From JACRCT01 sp049841135 (GTDB lineage Bacteria > Myxococcota > Myxococcia > Myxococcales > UBA5297), in contig JASGHK010000002.1 of the NCBI GenBank assembly GCA_049841135.1, positions 806,001 through 870,000 on the forward strand: a stretch of DNA of 64,000 nt, written 5' to 3'. Below are positions 1-12,849 of this stretch, piece by piece. Under the pieces are notes generated by a model. The model was not told the origin of the DNA, did not search any database, and saw nothing but the letters and a program-made list of their open reading frames with translations. Numbering within the stretch: position 1 is the first letter of the stretch; every line of letters starts with the position of its first letter. The position numbers and the translations under genes are program-made.

Positions 1-1059
1 CTGCTTGCGGTCGACGCTGGGGTGGCACTTCGAGCAGGTGCGCTCGGTGTGCGTCTGGCCCGTGCCGAGCGGGAACCAGGTGTGGTCGAAGGGCGGGATT
101 TGCCCGTCGGGGTGGCACTGGTAGCACTTGGCGCTGTCCCAGCCGTAGCCGGCCAGCGTGCCGTGGGCGCCGTCCATCGTCGGCTGGTCGTGCTCGTGGC
201 AGCTCGTGCAGTCGAACTTCGTCCGGTCGGCGGTCTTGTGGCAGTTCGAGCAGGTCTCGGCGTGCTTGGCGCCGGTGCCGATGGGGAACTTCGTGTGGTC
301 GAACGGAGGGATTTTTCCGTCGGGGTGGCACTGGTAGCACTTGGCGCTGTCCCAGCCATAGCCGGCCAGCGTGCCGTGGGCGCCGTCCATCGTCGGCTGG
401 TCGTGCTCGTGGCAGCTCGTGCAGTCGAACTTGGTGCGGTCCGCGGTCTTGTGGCAGTTCGAGCAGGTGTCGGCGTGCCTGGCGCCGGCGCCGATGGGGA
501 ACCTCGTGTGGTCGAACGGCGGGATCTTCCCGTCGGGGTGGCACTGGTAGCACTTGGCGCTGTCCCAGCCGTAGCCGGCCAGCGTGCCGTGGGCGCCGTC
601 CATCGTCGGCTGGTCGTGCTCGTGGCAGGCGGTGCACTCGAACTTGGTGCGGTCGGGGCTCTTGTGGCAGTTCGAGCAGGCCTTGTCGGGGTGCGTCGTG
701 CCGGCGCCGATGGGGAACCGGGTGTGGTCGAAGCTCGCCTCGCCCTTCGGGTGGCACTCCAGGCACTTCGCGTCGACGTAGGCGTAGTCGGGGTTGCCGG
801 AGTGCGCCGGGTCGACCTGGGCCTTCTCGTGGCAGCCGGAGGTGGTGCACGAGAACTCGGTGAAGGTGTCGAAGGCGCCGTGGCAGATGTTGCAGTCGAC
901 GGTGCCGTGGTTGCCGCTGGCGATGGGGAACTTGGGCTCGTGCGTGGTGCGGTCGAGCGCGGTGACCTCCGGGGCGCTGCCCTCCTTCTTGCTGCAGGAG
1001 GAACAGGACGCGGCGATGAGGACCAGGAGCAAGAGGATCGCGAGGGTTCGCATCGTCAT
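1..1059 (-). CDS. multihaem c-type cytochrome lipoprotein (partial, 3' end outside window)
   Basis: Predicted envelope electron carrier; the C-terminus lies beyond base 1. The N-terminus (MTMRTLAILLLL...) is a lipoprotein signal with an IAASC lipobox at about residues 15-19. At least a dozen CxxCH haem motifs follow, including CNICH, CLECH, CSNCH and CYQCH. One site is the unusual CX4CH form (CTTSGCH). From about residue 130 the protein is a near-perfect tandem repeat of 71 residues (213 bp), each unit carrying three haem motifs and the tail EHDQPTMDGAHGTLAGYGWD. The ATG overlaps the TGA of the upstream cytochrome gene (ATGA), so translation is probably coupled. A second ATG lies two codons in. 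Closely related to metal-respiration-type multihaem proteins; the electron partner is inferred only from the operon. Confidence 0.85.
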   Translation of the reverse strand, partial: MTMRTLAILLLLVLIAASCSSCSKKEGSAPEVTALDRTTHEPKFPIASGNHGTVDCNICHGAFDTFTEFSCTTSGCHEKAQVDPAHSGNPDYAYVDAKCLECHPKGEASFDHTRFPIGAGTTHPDKACSNCHKSPDRTKFECTACHEHDQPTMDGAHGTLAGYGWDSAKCYQCHPDGKIPPFDHTRFPIGAGARHADTCSNCHKTADRTKFDCTSCHEHDQPTMDGAHGTLAGYGWDSAKCYQCHPDGKIPPFDHTKFPIGTGAKHAETCSNCHKTADRTKFDCTSCHEHDQPTMDGAHGTLAGYGWDSAKCYQCHPDGQIPPFDHTWFPLGTGQTHTERTCSKCHPSVDRKQ

Positions 1060-3646
1060 TCTCCCGTCGAGAAGCGGTGGCACTCGTAGCACTTGCGATC
1101 CTTGCACTGGTAACCGGGGACCTCGTCGTGTCGCCGGTCGGTGCGCGCGCAGGTGTGCTCGTGGCAGTTGGTGCAGGCGGCGGTGCGGGTGAAGCAGGTG
1201 CCGGTCATGGCCACCCCGGTCAAGCTGGTGTGGCAGTCGCGGCAGCGGATGCCGGAGTGCGGGCCCGCGGAGATCTCGAAGCAGTCGTCGTGGGCCGCGA
1301 AGCGGGCCGGCGAGAAGCTCCACGGATCGTGGCACTGGTTGCAGGCGGTGCCGGTGCCGGCGGCGAGGTGGTCGAACGCGGTCAGGCCGGCCTTCTGGAA
1401 GTCGGCCTGGTGGCAGTCGATGCAGGCCAGCGTCTGCCGGCCGAAGCCGCGGTCGCGCGAGTCGAAGTGGCACTCCTCGCAAGGCACGAAGGCGTGGCGG
1501 CCGGAGAGCGGGAAGTTGGTGCGGCGGTGGGCCTCGGCCCCGAACCGGGAGCGCCAGTTCTCCACCTCGTGGCAGCCCTCGCAGCGCTGCCCGAGCTGGC
1601 CCTGGTGGACGTCGCGGTGGCAGCCGGCGCAGGTCTTGGGCAGCGCCTGGCCGAAGCCGCGGACGTGGCAGTCCCTGCAGGCGGCCTTGGCGTGGCGCCC
1701 CTGGAGCGGGAAGCCGGTCTTGTCGTGGGCGATGGCCGCGCCGCCGAAGCCCTCGGTGGTGTGGCAGCCCTCGCAGTGGGTCTGGCCGTCGGCGGGGAAC
1801 GGCGGGCTCGCCTCGGAGCGCGACTCGGAGCGGGCCGACAGGAACTCGCGGCCGGCGAAGGCGCCGCGGTGGTAGTCCTCGTGGCAGTCCGGGCAGGCGT
1901 GGGGCAGCGGCTTGAACCGGCGGGCCTTGAGGCCCGGGCCGACCTCCACCTCGGGGTGGCACTTCTCGCAGGCGACCTGGGCGTGCTTGCCCTCGAGCGC
2001 GAAGGTGGTCGCCGGCGGGGCGTGCTCGAACTGGGCGACCGGCTTGTAGCCCTCGACCGAGTGGCAGCGGGCGCAGTCGGTGCGGCTGGGGCTCCGGGTG
2101 GTGTCGGCGAACTGCGCCGCGTGCGGGTTGGCGTGGCAGCCGTCGCAGGCGAGATCGAGCGGCTTGTAGTGCGTCTTGAGCTTGCCGTCGGGCCCCGGCT
2201 CCTTGCGGTGGCAGCGGCCGCAGGCGACGCCCTGGTGCTTTCCGAGCAGCGGGAAGCGGCTGTCCTTCTGGTGGTCGAACTTGGGCGGCGAGAAGCCCTG
2301 CGGGCCATGGCAGCCGGCGCAGCCCTGCGGAGAGGACATCTGCCCGGCGTGTGGATTGGCGTGGCAGTCCTCGCAGCGCCCGGCCTTGACGTCGAAGCGG
2401 GCGAAGCTGAAGCGCTCCGGCCGGCGCTGCGTGCGCAGCTTCTTGCGCGTCGCCGCCGGCACCTTCTCGGCGAGCTTGGGGTCCTGCTTGTGGCACAAGG
2501 AGCAGGCCACTGCGCGGTGCGCGCCCTCGAGCTTGAAGGCCGCCTGGTCGTGGTCCTCCAGCTCGTAGCGCGCGGGCTTGAAGGCGACGAGGTCGTGGCA
2601 CTTCGAGCAGTCCGGCCCCTTGCCGGGGGCATTGGGATCGACGAGCTGGCCGACGTGGGCGTCCGGGTGGCAGTCGCCGCAGCGGGCGAAGGCGATGCCC
2701 TTGAAGCGCTGCGGCTTGCCGTGGCAGCTCTCGCAGCGCGCCGAGGCGTGGGCGCCCTTGAGCGGGAAGCGGGTCTTGTCGTGGAAGCCGCGCTCCTTGC
2801 TCAGGTCGCGCACGGTCTTCCAGCCGTCGGGGGTGTGGCAGCTGACGCAGTTGGGGCCGAAGCGGTTCTGGTGCGGGTCCTTGTGGCAGTCGGTGCAGTT
2901 GGCGTGGGCGACGTTCTTGAAGCGCAGGTAGCTCGAGGCGCGCGGGGCCGGGAAGGCGTCCTTGGGCGTCCGGGTGTCCTCGTCCTTGGGGTGGCACTTG
3001 TCGCAGGCCACCGCCTGGTGCTTGCCCTCGAGCGGGAAGGCGGTCTTCTCGTGCTCGAAGTGCTTGGGCGGCTTGAAGCGGGTCTCGTCGTGGCAGCGGT
3101 CGCAGTCGCTGCCCGTCTGGCCGCGGTGCTCGTCGAAGTGGCAGGCGTTGCAGCGCGTCGGCAGGCCGAGCATCGTCTGCGCGCCGGGGTTCTTGTCGAG
3201 CATCGCGCGCACCGCGGGATCGGCGATCTGCCGCTTGTCGTGGCACTTGTCGCAGTCGAGGCCCGCGTGCTTGCCGGCGAGCACGAAGCCAGTCTTGCCG
3301 TGGTCGAAGCCCTTCTTCGACGGCTGCCACTCGACGAGCGCCGCGGCGCGGCCGCGGTGCTCGGGGTGGCAGGTCTCGCAGGCGCGGTCCTTCTCGGCCA
3401 TGCGCCCGTGGAAGCCCTTGCCGGCGGCGATGCGCGGGGCCAGCTCCTTGTGGCAGGCGAGGCAGCGCTCCGGGGAGAGCTGCTGGCCCTCCGCGTGGCA
3501 CGAGGTGCAGCTCTTCAAGCCCTCGAGGCTGGCGTGGGGAGCCGCCAGCTCGCCGGGCGAGAACATGTCGGCCCGGGCGGTGCCGGCGGGGAGCGCCATC
3601 GACAGCAGCGCGACGAAGGAGACGGAAGCGAGACGACGGAGCGACA

Positions 3647-3647
<1 letters not shown>
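1056..3647 (-). CDS. secreted 30-haem c-type cytochrome
   Basis: The protein has 863 residues. A Sec signal peptide (MSLRRLASVSF...GTARA, cleavage near residue 26) is followed by 30 CxxCH motifs that I counted, from CTSCH near residue 43 to CYECH close to the C-terminus. Spacing is irregular, with recurring F-x-L-x-GKH/GRH and CDKCHP-like segments typical of cytochrome c3/c7-like multihaem proteins. The role is inferred to be long-range electron transfer in the periplasm or at the cell surface. Its ATG overlaps the stop of the membrane flavoprotein gene by one base (TGATG), and its TGA overlaps the start of the multihaem lipoprotein. The three genes therefore look like one translationally coupled redox operon. 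No frameshift is seen. The substrate or acceptor cannot be told from sequence. Confidence 0.9.
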
Positions 3648-5872
<2,225 letters not shown>

Positions 5873-6018
5873 GCGGGCGAATCGTCGCACAGGAGATGAT
5901 TGCCAATCCAACGATTCGTCCGTCTCTTCGAGCCCGGGTGTCCCCGACCGGGGCAGGTGGCTGCGGCGCCTTGGGAGGCTGGCGCTGCGTGGTAGCTTCG
6001 GCGCAAGGGGTAAGCGAC

Positions 6019-6723
6019 ATGGCGAACGCCAAGGAACCGAACGATCCCAAGCAGCCACCGGCTCGGAAGCGCTCCCTCGTGCCCGACGTCACCGAGAAGA
6101 TGCCGACGTTCTCGCAGCTCGGGGATGACGACGACGAGGCCACCCGGACGGATCCGGGGCTCGCGCCGCCGACCGCCCCAGCCGCGGTCAAGCGCCCTGC
6201 CCCGCCGCCGGCTTCGGCCCGCAAGCCAACGCCTCCGGCCAGGCCCGCCCCTCCCGTCGGGTTGGCCGCACCCGCCGCACCGTCCAGCAAGCCGCTGGCC
6301 GCGAAGTCCCCTGCCGCCGCGGCCGCTCTGGGAGACGACGAAGGCGAGGAGCACGAGGCGACGATCGTCTCCGACCAGCTCTCGCCCCACTTCTCGGGGC
6401 AGAAGGCCGGGCTCAAGCCGGTGTTCGACGCCCTGCTGGAGGCGACTCGACGCCTCGGCCACAGCGTCAAGATCGTCCCTGGCCCGAGGTACGTGACGCT
6501 GATGCGCAACCGCGAGTTCGCCATCCTCGAAGAGACCCCGCAGGGCGACCGCGTGGAGCTGGGGCTGGTGCTGCCCGGCCGGCCGCCGACGCGCCGGCTC
6601 ATCCGCGCCCGGCACTTCGACTGGGGCGACCGGTTCACGCACCACGTGACGCTCCGCTACAAGACCGACGTCGACTCCGAGGTCCGCAGCTGGCTGACCG
6701 ACGCGTGCTGGACCGGCGGGTGA
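6019..6723 (+). CDS. DUF5655-domain protein
   Basis: The protein has 234 residues. The first 110 or so are low-complexity, rich in Pro, Ala and acidic stretches (DDDDEA), and look disordered. The C-terminal 110 residues (from LKPVFDALLEATRRLG to the end) resemble DUF5655, a small alpha/beta domain of unknown function often found in isolation in actinobacteria and myxobacteria. The ATG at 6019 was chosen over an earlier in-frame ATG because an AGGGG ribosome-binding site lies just upstream and the earlier stretch is unlike protein. It is divergent from the redox operon and ends at a strong terminator. No enzymatic motif is visible. Confidence 0.75.
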   Translation: MANAKEPNDPKQPPARKRSLVPDVTEKMPTFSQLGDDDDEATRTDPGLAPPTAPAAVKRPAPPPASARKPTPPARPAPPVGLAAPAAPSSKPLAAKSPAAAAALGDDEGEEHEATIVSDQLSPHFSGQKAGLKPVFDALLEATRRLGHSVKIVPGPRYVTLMRNREFAILEETPQGDRVELGLVLPGRPPTRRLIRARHFDWGDRFTHHVTLRYKTDVDSEVRSWLTDACWTGG

Positions 6724-6764
6724 TGGGGCGCCCCAGGCGCCGTCGACCTCGGCTTCCAAAGCCA

Positions 6765-6794
6765 GCGCCCCGCGTCCTGTTGGACGCGGGGCGC
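6765..6794. terminator. bidirectional hairpin terminator
   Basis: A perfect 13-bp stem (GCGCCCCGCGTCC / GGACGCGGGGCGC) with a TGTT loop sits between two convergent genes. There is no clear T-run on either side, so it would act as a GC-rich hairpin terminator for both. Confidence 0.75.
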
Positions 6795-6819
6795 GGACGT
6801 CTTCGGGCCCCTTCGCAGG

Positions 6820-8923
6820 TCAGGGAGCGATGGCGGCCACCCCGTACTGCCGATCCATGAAGACGATGGTGTCGTCGCGCCGGAAGCCCAGCGACATGGT
6901 CTGCGGGTTGCGGTTGCTGGCGTTGAGGACGCCGAGGGACGAATAGGCGAAGGGCTGGAGCTCGGCCATCGACGAACTCCAGAATCTCGCTGCTGGAGCC
7001 CAGGGCGAAGACGCGGCCACCGGGAGCCGCGCCCAGCGCCGACAGCTGGCTGAGCACGTTCGGGCCCAGCACCTCGGTGGCGGCTCCGCCGGCGGCGAGG
7101 TCCGCCCGGAAGAGGTGACCGGCGTCGAACGGAGCGGAGCCCGCCAGGACCTGATCGCCCGAGAGCGCCAGGAAGAGCGTGACCGGGCGAAGTCCGGTGA
7201 TGAAGCTGGCGTTCTTGGTTGCCCCCGAGACCTTCCCCACCGTGGTGGGGCCTTCGTCGGCGAGGTCGACGTTGGTGAAGAGCAGGTCGCCGGTGGGGGT
7301 GTAGGCCACGTTTCCGGGGCACAAGAGGCCGTCGGTGGCATCGATGATGACCGAGGACGAGCCGCCGGCGAGGTCGACGCTGGTGATGCTGGAGGCGAGG
7401 CAGTCGGGGACGGCGAGCCTGGAGCCGTTGGGGGTCAGCGCCAACCCGGTGAAGAACGCACCGGTGACGACCACCTGGCTCGATCCGTCGGGCCGGATCG
7501 CCAGAACGGCCGAGTCCGCCAGGGAGCCGATGCCGGAGGCTTCGCTTGCGCTCAAGAGGTCCGGGCCGATCGTCGCGAAGTACCACGTCCCTTCGCGCTC
7601 GACGGTTCCCAGGGCGATGCGCGCGCCCACCGCCAGCGTCTCCGGCGCTCCGGCGCCGTTCACCCGGCGCACGGCGCTGTCCCGCGGCTGAGCGAAGAGC
7701 AGGCCGTTCGGGCTGGAGGCGATCTGGTTCGAGTCGTAGACGAGCTGTGCGTAGACGGTGGCGCTGGTGTCGGTGGGCGCCAGGGTCTGGACGCTGCCGT
7801 CGTCGACCGAGAAATAGAGGCGGCCGTCATGGAACGCGATGCCCTGTGGATAGGCGAGCCCGCTCAGCAGGACCGAACAGGTCGAGGTGGCGGTCTCGAC
7901 CTTCACGAGGGCGCCGGTTTGGGTGCCGAGGGTGACGTAGAGGTCGGTGCCGTCGCTCGCCACGCCGTAGACGCCGGCGAGCATCGGATCGTCGAGGTAG
8001 CTGAACTGACCATCCGGGGCCAGCTTGAGCACCGTGCCGGTGCCGTAGTTGCGGTCGGCGACGTAGAGGTTGCCGGCGGAGTCCAGGGTGATGCCGGTGA
8101 GCGGTGGGAAGTACGAACCGGTGTGGCTCCCCTGGTCCTGCGGCGAGAGCACCTCGATGACCTCGCCGGTCGCCACCACGTACTTGCGCACGTGGCGCAG
8201 GGCGGTGGTGAAGAGCACGTCTGTGCCATCGGTCGCCAAGGCCACCGGGACGTCGTAGAGCCGCTGCACGGTGCCGAGGACGTTCCAGTCCGCGTACCGG
8301 GCTGCCCACACCCGCGTCACGTCGCCGGAGGCGGTGCGCTTGTACAGGCCCGCGGCCGGCGAGTAGGCGGTGCCACCCGCGAGGTAGATGTCGTCGCCGA
8401 GCGCGGCCACGCCGGTCGGGCCGGTCGGCAGAGGCAGGTTCTCGGGCCGCACGGTCCCCGAAGGGACCAGGTCGAAGGTCATGGCGTTGGAGACCTGCTT
8501 GGCGACCTCGACGGACACCGACACGTCCTGGGCGGCGGCGACCGAGTGGCCGGCCTGCACCACGAGCTGGGTGGTCGAGGCGCTGAGCACCGTCGCCGGC
8601 AGGCCGTTGAACATGACCTTGTTGGTGGCGGCGGTGGCGCCGAAGTTCGTCCCGGTGAGGGTGATCTCGGACTGGCCCGAACCCCACGCCGGCGAGAGGG
8701 AGCGGATTAGCGGAGGCGGATTGAGGGGTCCGGGGGGCCCTTGGTCCCCGGGGGCGCCCGGCTCGCCCGTGGCTCCCGTCGGCCCGGGAACGCCCTGCTC
8801 TCCCTGCTCTCCCTTCTCACCGGCCGGCCCGTTCGCGCCGTCGGCGCCTGGCTCGCCCTTGCACCCGATCACGAACACGGCCGCGGTCAGCAGCAGTGCC
8901 CACTTGTTGAAATGCCTGGTCAT
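6820..8923 (-). CDS. lipoprotein: collagen-like stalk, IPT/TIG domain, beta-propeller (one frameshift)
   Basis: About 700 residues. The start MTRHFNKW has an AGGGGG ribosome-binding site. A lipoprotein signal ends in VIGC (residues 18-21), followed by about 16 collagen-like Gly-x-y triplets (GEPGADGANGPAGEKGEQ...) and then an IPT/TIG immunoglobulin-like domain (LIRSLSPAWGSGQSEITLTG...). The rest is a long string of NHL/SMP-30-like beta-propeller repeats (for example LTGITLDSAGNLYVADRNYG). Predicted as a surface-exposed binding or adhesin-like protein. The reading frame breaks near 6981-6986 (hexamer AGAATC). Removing one base there joins the main frame to the natural end QYGVAAIAP with stop at 6820. 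I treat the break as a probable sequence error. Confidence 0.75.
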
Positions 8924-9286
8924 GGGTCCCCCTCGTCTGCGCAGCGCGGCTCGATTGCCTGCGTGCAAAGTGGGCAGAGATTGCCGGCACACGCACCGCT
9001 ATGCAACCAGACGGGCGACGTTCCGGGCGGACTGGCGAACGAAGCGTTCGCTCACGAACTTCCGTTCCGCTCGTCTACTCGAGGCAAACCAAAGCCGAAT
9101 GCGGAGTCATCACGGGTCGCCTCCATCCGGTGGCGCGTAGGGGTGCACTTCGCTGCTCGACGCGTCCAATCTCAACGAGGCCACGGCCACCGCAAATTGG
9201 CGATGGCTGGGCAGCGGGCGGCCGACAGTACCGCAGGCCCTCACCCGGCCCAGACATGTGCCTTGTCCAGCACGATGAACCACGCG
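8924..9286. other. intergenic stretch, nothing recognised
   Basis: This stretch is less GC-rich than its surroundings and has only short open frames without family resemblance. It should contain the promoter of the collagen-like lipoprotein gene, but I cannot point to -35/-10 boxes. Confidence 0.4.
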
Positions 9287-9652
9287 TCAGGAATGTCGAT
9301 GACACCGACGGCCTTGCCCGAGGCGCCGCAGACTATGCGCTCGTGAAACCCGACCGAGAGCTTCACGCAAGCGCGGCCGGAGCGAGCGGCCACCGACCTG
9401 AACGACACGGAGAAGGGCGGTCGCGCCCAGGACGAAGAGTCCGCTGGCGGCGAACACCGACCACACGGCGTCGCCGGGGCTCAGCGCGAAGCTGAGCGCC
9501 CACGGCACGAGGACGTAGACGCCGAGGGAGACCGCCGCCAACAAAGCCAGCCAGCGGAGGCTCCGCTCCCGCCAGGCATCGCGCAGCACGCCAACGGCGA
9601 GCACGAGGTGGCCGGCGACGGCCATCGACAGCCCGAACCAGATCAGCAGCAC
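9287..9652 (-). CDS. small membrane protein
   Basis: The protein has 121 residues with three predicted membrane helices (about residues 3-22, 33-52 and 60-80), then a basic, Arg-rich cytoplasmic tail. The GTG at 9652 was chosen because a GGGAGG ribosome-binding site lies six bases upstream and it follows the stop of the GH1 gene at once; an in-frame ATG upstream would overlap that gene. No family is recognised. It probably forms an operon with the GH1 gene and the 158-residue gene before it. Confidence 0.6.
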   Translation of the reverse strand: MLLIWFGLSMAVAGHLVLAVGVLRDAWRERSLRWLALLAAVSLGVYVLVPWALSFALSPGDAVWSVFAASGLFVLGATALLRVVQVGGRSLRPRLREALGRVSRAHSLRRLGQGRRCHRHS

Positions 9653-9662
9653 TTGCGCCTCC

Positions 9663-11195
9663 CTACTCGCCCCACTTCTCCGCGACCGCCCCATCCACCC
9701 CGTTCGCCCCCGCGATCCTCCCGAACACCTCCGCGCTCGGCCGCGGGATGCGCTTGAACCCGTCCCGGTAGTCCACCTTCACCAGCCCGAAGCGCCCTTC
9801 GAAGCCCTCGGCCCACTCGAAGTTGTCGGTGAGAGCCCAGTGGAAGTAACCGCGCACGTCCGCGCCGCCGTGCTTCACCGCGTGCCACATCTCGCGCGCG
9901 TGGCTCACCAGGAGCCGCCGCCGCGCGACGTCCTCGTCCTGGGCGTCCGCGGTGCCGTTCTCGAGCACGTAGATGGGAAGCCTGTACCGCCGCCAGCCCT
10001 CGACCAGCGCCTCGCTGAAGCCCTTCGGATAGATGGCCCAGCCCAGGTCGTTGATCTCCTCGCCCTTCGCGTCCGGGTCGTGCGGCAGCACCTGGAACGC
10101 CGCCGGATGGAAGAGGTCGCTCTTCACGTAGTAGCGGCCGTAGTAGTTCAGGCCCAGGTAGTCCTGCGTGCCGGCCAGCCCCTCGACCGTCTCGCTCAGC
10201 CCGCCGGTCGTCAGCTTCAGCGTCCCGCTCGCCACCGCATCCGGGAAATCCCAGACGAAGGCCTGGCTGACGATGCGCGCGGTGATCCGGTCCAGCGGCA
10301 CGGCGTTGCGCAGCGGCTCGAAGGCGCGCACGTGGTGCGTCATCCCCACCATCGTCTTCGTCCCGCGGCGGGTCGCATCGTCTTTGATGGCCTTGTAGGC
10401 GGCGGCGTGGGCCCGCAGGAGCTGCAGCGCGACCGGCGCGATCTCCGCCGGGTCCTTGCGCTGCTCGTTGGGCGGATGAACGCCCTGCAGGTAGCCCAGG
10501 TACAGGTAGACCATCGGCTCGTTGAGCGTGCACCAGTGCGTGACGTCGCCGCCGAACTCCTTGGCCGCCGCCTTGGCGAACCGCTCGAAGTGCGCAACCG
10601 CGTCCGCCCTCTCCCACCCCTTCTTGCCGTCCTTCTCCCTGGCCAGCCACGCGGGGATCGCGAAGTGGAAGAGCGTCGCCGACGGCGTCAGCTTGCGCGC
10701 CTTCATCGCGTCCAGGAGCCGCCGGTAGAAGGCGACGCCCGCGGGATCCGGCTCGGTCAGGTCCTCGCGCGGGAAGAGCCGCGCCCAGGAGAACGAGAAC
10801 CGGAAGGCGTTCATCTTCATCGAGACCGCGAGGTCGAGGTCGGCCTCCATCCGCTCGTCGAAGTTGGCCTTCTTCCTCACCACCTCCGCCGGCCAGTCGC
10901 CGAGCCTGGCGATGTGCCCGGGCTTGGCATTGCCGGGCGAGAGCTGCTCGAACCGGCGGTGGGCGAGCGCCTCCTTCTCGAGCAGCGTCCAGCTGTCGTC
11001 CTGGCTCCACTCGATCTGGTGGTCGGCTGTGGCGGCGCCCCACAGGAAGCCCTCGCGCATCGTCCACGGCGCCGGCTCGGAGAACTGGCTCGCCACGCGC
11101 TCGCTGCGGCCGAAGCCCCACGCGAAGGCGAAGATCCAGACCGCGGCGACCAACACGACGAGCACCGCACCGATGATCGTGAGCATCCGCTTCAT
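9663..11195 (-). CDS. glycoside hydrolase family 1 (beta-glucosidase-like), membrane-anchored
   Basis: The protein has 510 residues. An N-terminal membrane segment (residues 5-27, no cleavage motif) suggests an inner-membrane anchor with the enzyme outside the cytoplasm, which is unusual for GH1. The GH1 barrel is complete: GFLWGAATADHQ near the start, the acid/base in TLNEP (Glu226), NYYGRYY, the nucleophile in YVLENG (Glu412; the usual motif is TENG), and DNFEWAEGF in the substrate pocket. It probably hydrolyses beta-linked glucosides or galactosides. The ATG overlaps the previous gene's stop (ATGA), indicating coupling. Confidence 0.88.
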   Translation of the reverse strand: MKRMLTIIGAVLVVLVAAVWIFAFAWGFGRSERVASQFSEPAPWTMREGFLWGAATADHQIEWSQDDSWTLLEKEALAHRRFEQLSPGNAKPGHIARLGDWPAEVVRKKANFDERMEADLDLAVSMKMNAFRFSFSWARLFPREDLTEPDPAGVAFYRRLLDAMKARKLTPSATLFHFAIPAWLAREKDGKKGWERADAVAHFERFAKAAAKEFGGDVTHWCTLNEPMVYLYLGYLQGVHPPNEQRKDPAEIAPVALQLLRAHAAAYKAIKDDATRRGTKTMVGMTHHVRAFEPLRNAVPLDRITARIVSQAFVWDFPDAVASGTLKLTTGGLSETVEGLAGTQDYLGLNYYGRYYVKSDLFHPAAFQVLPHDPDAKGEEINDLGWAIYPKGFSEALVEGWRRYRLPIYVLENGTADAQDEDVARRRLLVSHAREMWHAVKHGGADVRGYFHWALTDNFEWAEGFEGRFGLVKVDYRDGFKRIPRPSAEVFGRIAGANGVDGAVAEKWGE

Positions 11196-11668
11196 CCTCG
11201 CCTCGCGCTCTGCTTCTTCGCAGCCTTCGCCGGCTCGACCCACGTCCAGCGGTAGTAGCCAGCGCGAATCGTCTTCCGCCGGTAGTCGATGACGAAGCTG
11301 AAGCTCTCGCCGCCGTCCTCGACGAAGTCCGCGCGGCCCATCCGTCCGCTCTTCGCCGCCGGGCCCAGGAACGGCTCGATCTCCGCGAGCAGCGCCAGAA
11401 GCTGGCGGACGCCCGCGGTCTCCCAGTAGCCGTGGATGACGCAGCCGTCGAACACCGAGAAGGTGAAGCGCGGCAGGCCGCCACGACTGCGCGCGCTGGG
11501 GACCTTCAGCTTGCGACTCTGGTGGTCCTTCTTCCTCGGGTTCTCGTACCAGTCGCAGACGAGCGCGGCCCAATCGTTCTTCTTTCGCAAGCCCTGGAGG
11601 TGCTCGTAGAGACGCCGGTCGTCGATGTGGACTTCGCTCTCGGTCTTGAACCAGCTGTAGTTGCTCAT
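11192..11668 (-). CDS. conserved hypothetical protein
   Basis: The protein has 158 residues and is soluble. The start at 11668 has a strong ribosome-binding site (GGAGGTGA). It contains a Trp/Tyr-rich N-terminus (MSNYSWFKTE), a basic middle (PRKKDHQSRKLKVP) and a C-terminal region with GESFSFVIDYRRKTIRAGYY. I do not recognise a family. It is translationally coupled to the GH1 gene. Confidence 0.6.
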   Translation of the reverse strand: MSNYSWFKTESEVHIDDRRLYEHLQGLRKKNDWAALVCDWYENPRKKDHQSRKLKVPSARSRGGLPRFTFSVFDGCVIHGYWETAGVRQLLALLAEIEPFLGPAAKSGRMGRADFVEDGGESFSFVIDYRRKTIRAGYYRWTWVEPAKAAKKQSARRG

Positions 11669-11746
11669 CCCGTCATCACCTCCGGAGCCCATTTACGCCA
11701 TGACCCGCCGAGCCACCACAACCGATGGGTGCTATGACCCTCGCCG

Positions 11747-12841
11747 ATGACCACGCCCTTCCAAGCCATCCTGGCTCTGTCGGTCGCGACGATGGCCTGC
11801 CTCTGCGGCGGATGTAGGAAACCCGCACCGGTGTCGCCGTCATCGGTGGCCGCGCTCGGGCAGGACGCGGCGGTGCGAGCAGACGATGCCGGAGCCGGCC
11901 GAGCACCGGAGTGGTCGGAGACGTCGCTGCGCGGCACCTACCGCCTTCGCCAGTTCCGGACGGGCCCGGGGCAGTGCCGGCTCGAGAGCGTGCGGACGGC
12001 CGATTCGCAACAGCGCTGGGTGAGCGAGGCGTGCGTGGCGACGGCCGGCCAGCTCGTCTTCCTCGCGGAGGACGGCGACCGGTTCCTGGTGCTCGAGCCG
12101 ATGCCGGAGTTCGAAACGGGCTCGAAGCTGCGCGCCGAGCTCGGCCGGGCCTACCTGATGGGGACGCTCGCGCGGCCCATCAAGGCCGGCAAGCTGGTGG
12201 GCGATCCCGACAAGCTGCGGACGATCGGCAGCCGCTTCCACTGGCTCGCGGGCGTCCGCGACGAAGAGGGCGCCGCACCCGCCCTCGTCCCGGAAGGCGT
12301 CCGCTTCTCCACCCTCGGCGGCGTGACCCGGACGCTCGGATTCGACGGCCTCGAGGTCGAGCCGCCGGACGCCGCCTCCCCGCCCGCGCCGGAGCCCACG
12401 CCGGAAGGGCAGCCTCCGCAAGTCGTCCCGGAGCCTGCGCCGCCGCCCCCGATGCCGTCAGCCGCCGAGCGTGCGAAGAGCGAAGAGGAGCTGGCCGAGG
12501 CGAAGTGGCGCGCGAGCTTCCGGGAGGTGCGCGAGAAGATCGCCTCGCTCGAGAAGGAGCTCGCGGCCGCCAAGGCGAAGGTCGAGTCCATCGAGAAGGA
12601 CGGCCTGCCCGAATTGGCGCCGCAGCCACGGATGTACGACCCCTCGCTGACCGTCCAGCAGCGCAACCAGTCCCAGATGCTCGAGTGGCAGGAGTACCGG
12701 CGCCAGATCTCCGTGAACCTGCACGAGGCGCGCAGGCTGGTGGCGGACGTCGAGTCGCGCCTGAAGTACGCCAACGACGAGCTCGAGGAGCTGGAGCGCA
12801 AGGCGCGCTTCGCCGCGGTGCCGCTGGAGTGGCGGAAGTAG
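11747..12841 (+). CDS. lipoprotein with proline-rich linker and coiled coil
   Basis: The protein has 364 residues. A lipoprotein-type signal ends near CLCGGC (residues 18-23). A globular region follows (about residues 55-205, beginning ETSLRGTYRLRQF), then a Pro/Ala/Glu linker, then a long alpha-helical coiled coil (about residues 240-360, for example EVREKIASLEKELAAAKAK). It may be a periplasmic structural or adaptor protein. No enzyme motif is seen. It is divergent from the GH1 operon across about 80 bp that should hold both promoters. Confidence 0.7.
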   Translation: MTTPFQAILALSVATMACLCGGCRKPAPVSPSSVAALGQDAAVRADDAGAGRAPEWSETSLRGTYRLRQFRTGPGQCRLESVRTADSQQRWVSEACVATAGQLVFLAEDGDRFLVLEPMPEFETGSKLRAELGRAYLMGTLARPIKAGKLVGDPDKLRTIGSRFHWLAGVRDEEGAAPALVPEGVRFSTLGGVTRTLGFDGLEVEPPDAASPPAPEPTPEGQPPQVVPEPAPPPPMPSAAERAKSEEELAEAKWRASFREVREKIASLEKELAAAKAKVESIEKDGLPELAPQPRMYDPSLTVQQRNQSQMLEWQEYRRQISVNLHEARRLVADVESRLKYANDELEELERKARFAAVPLEWRK

Positions 12842-12849
12842 CTCCGCCG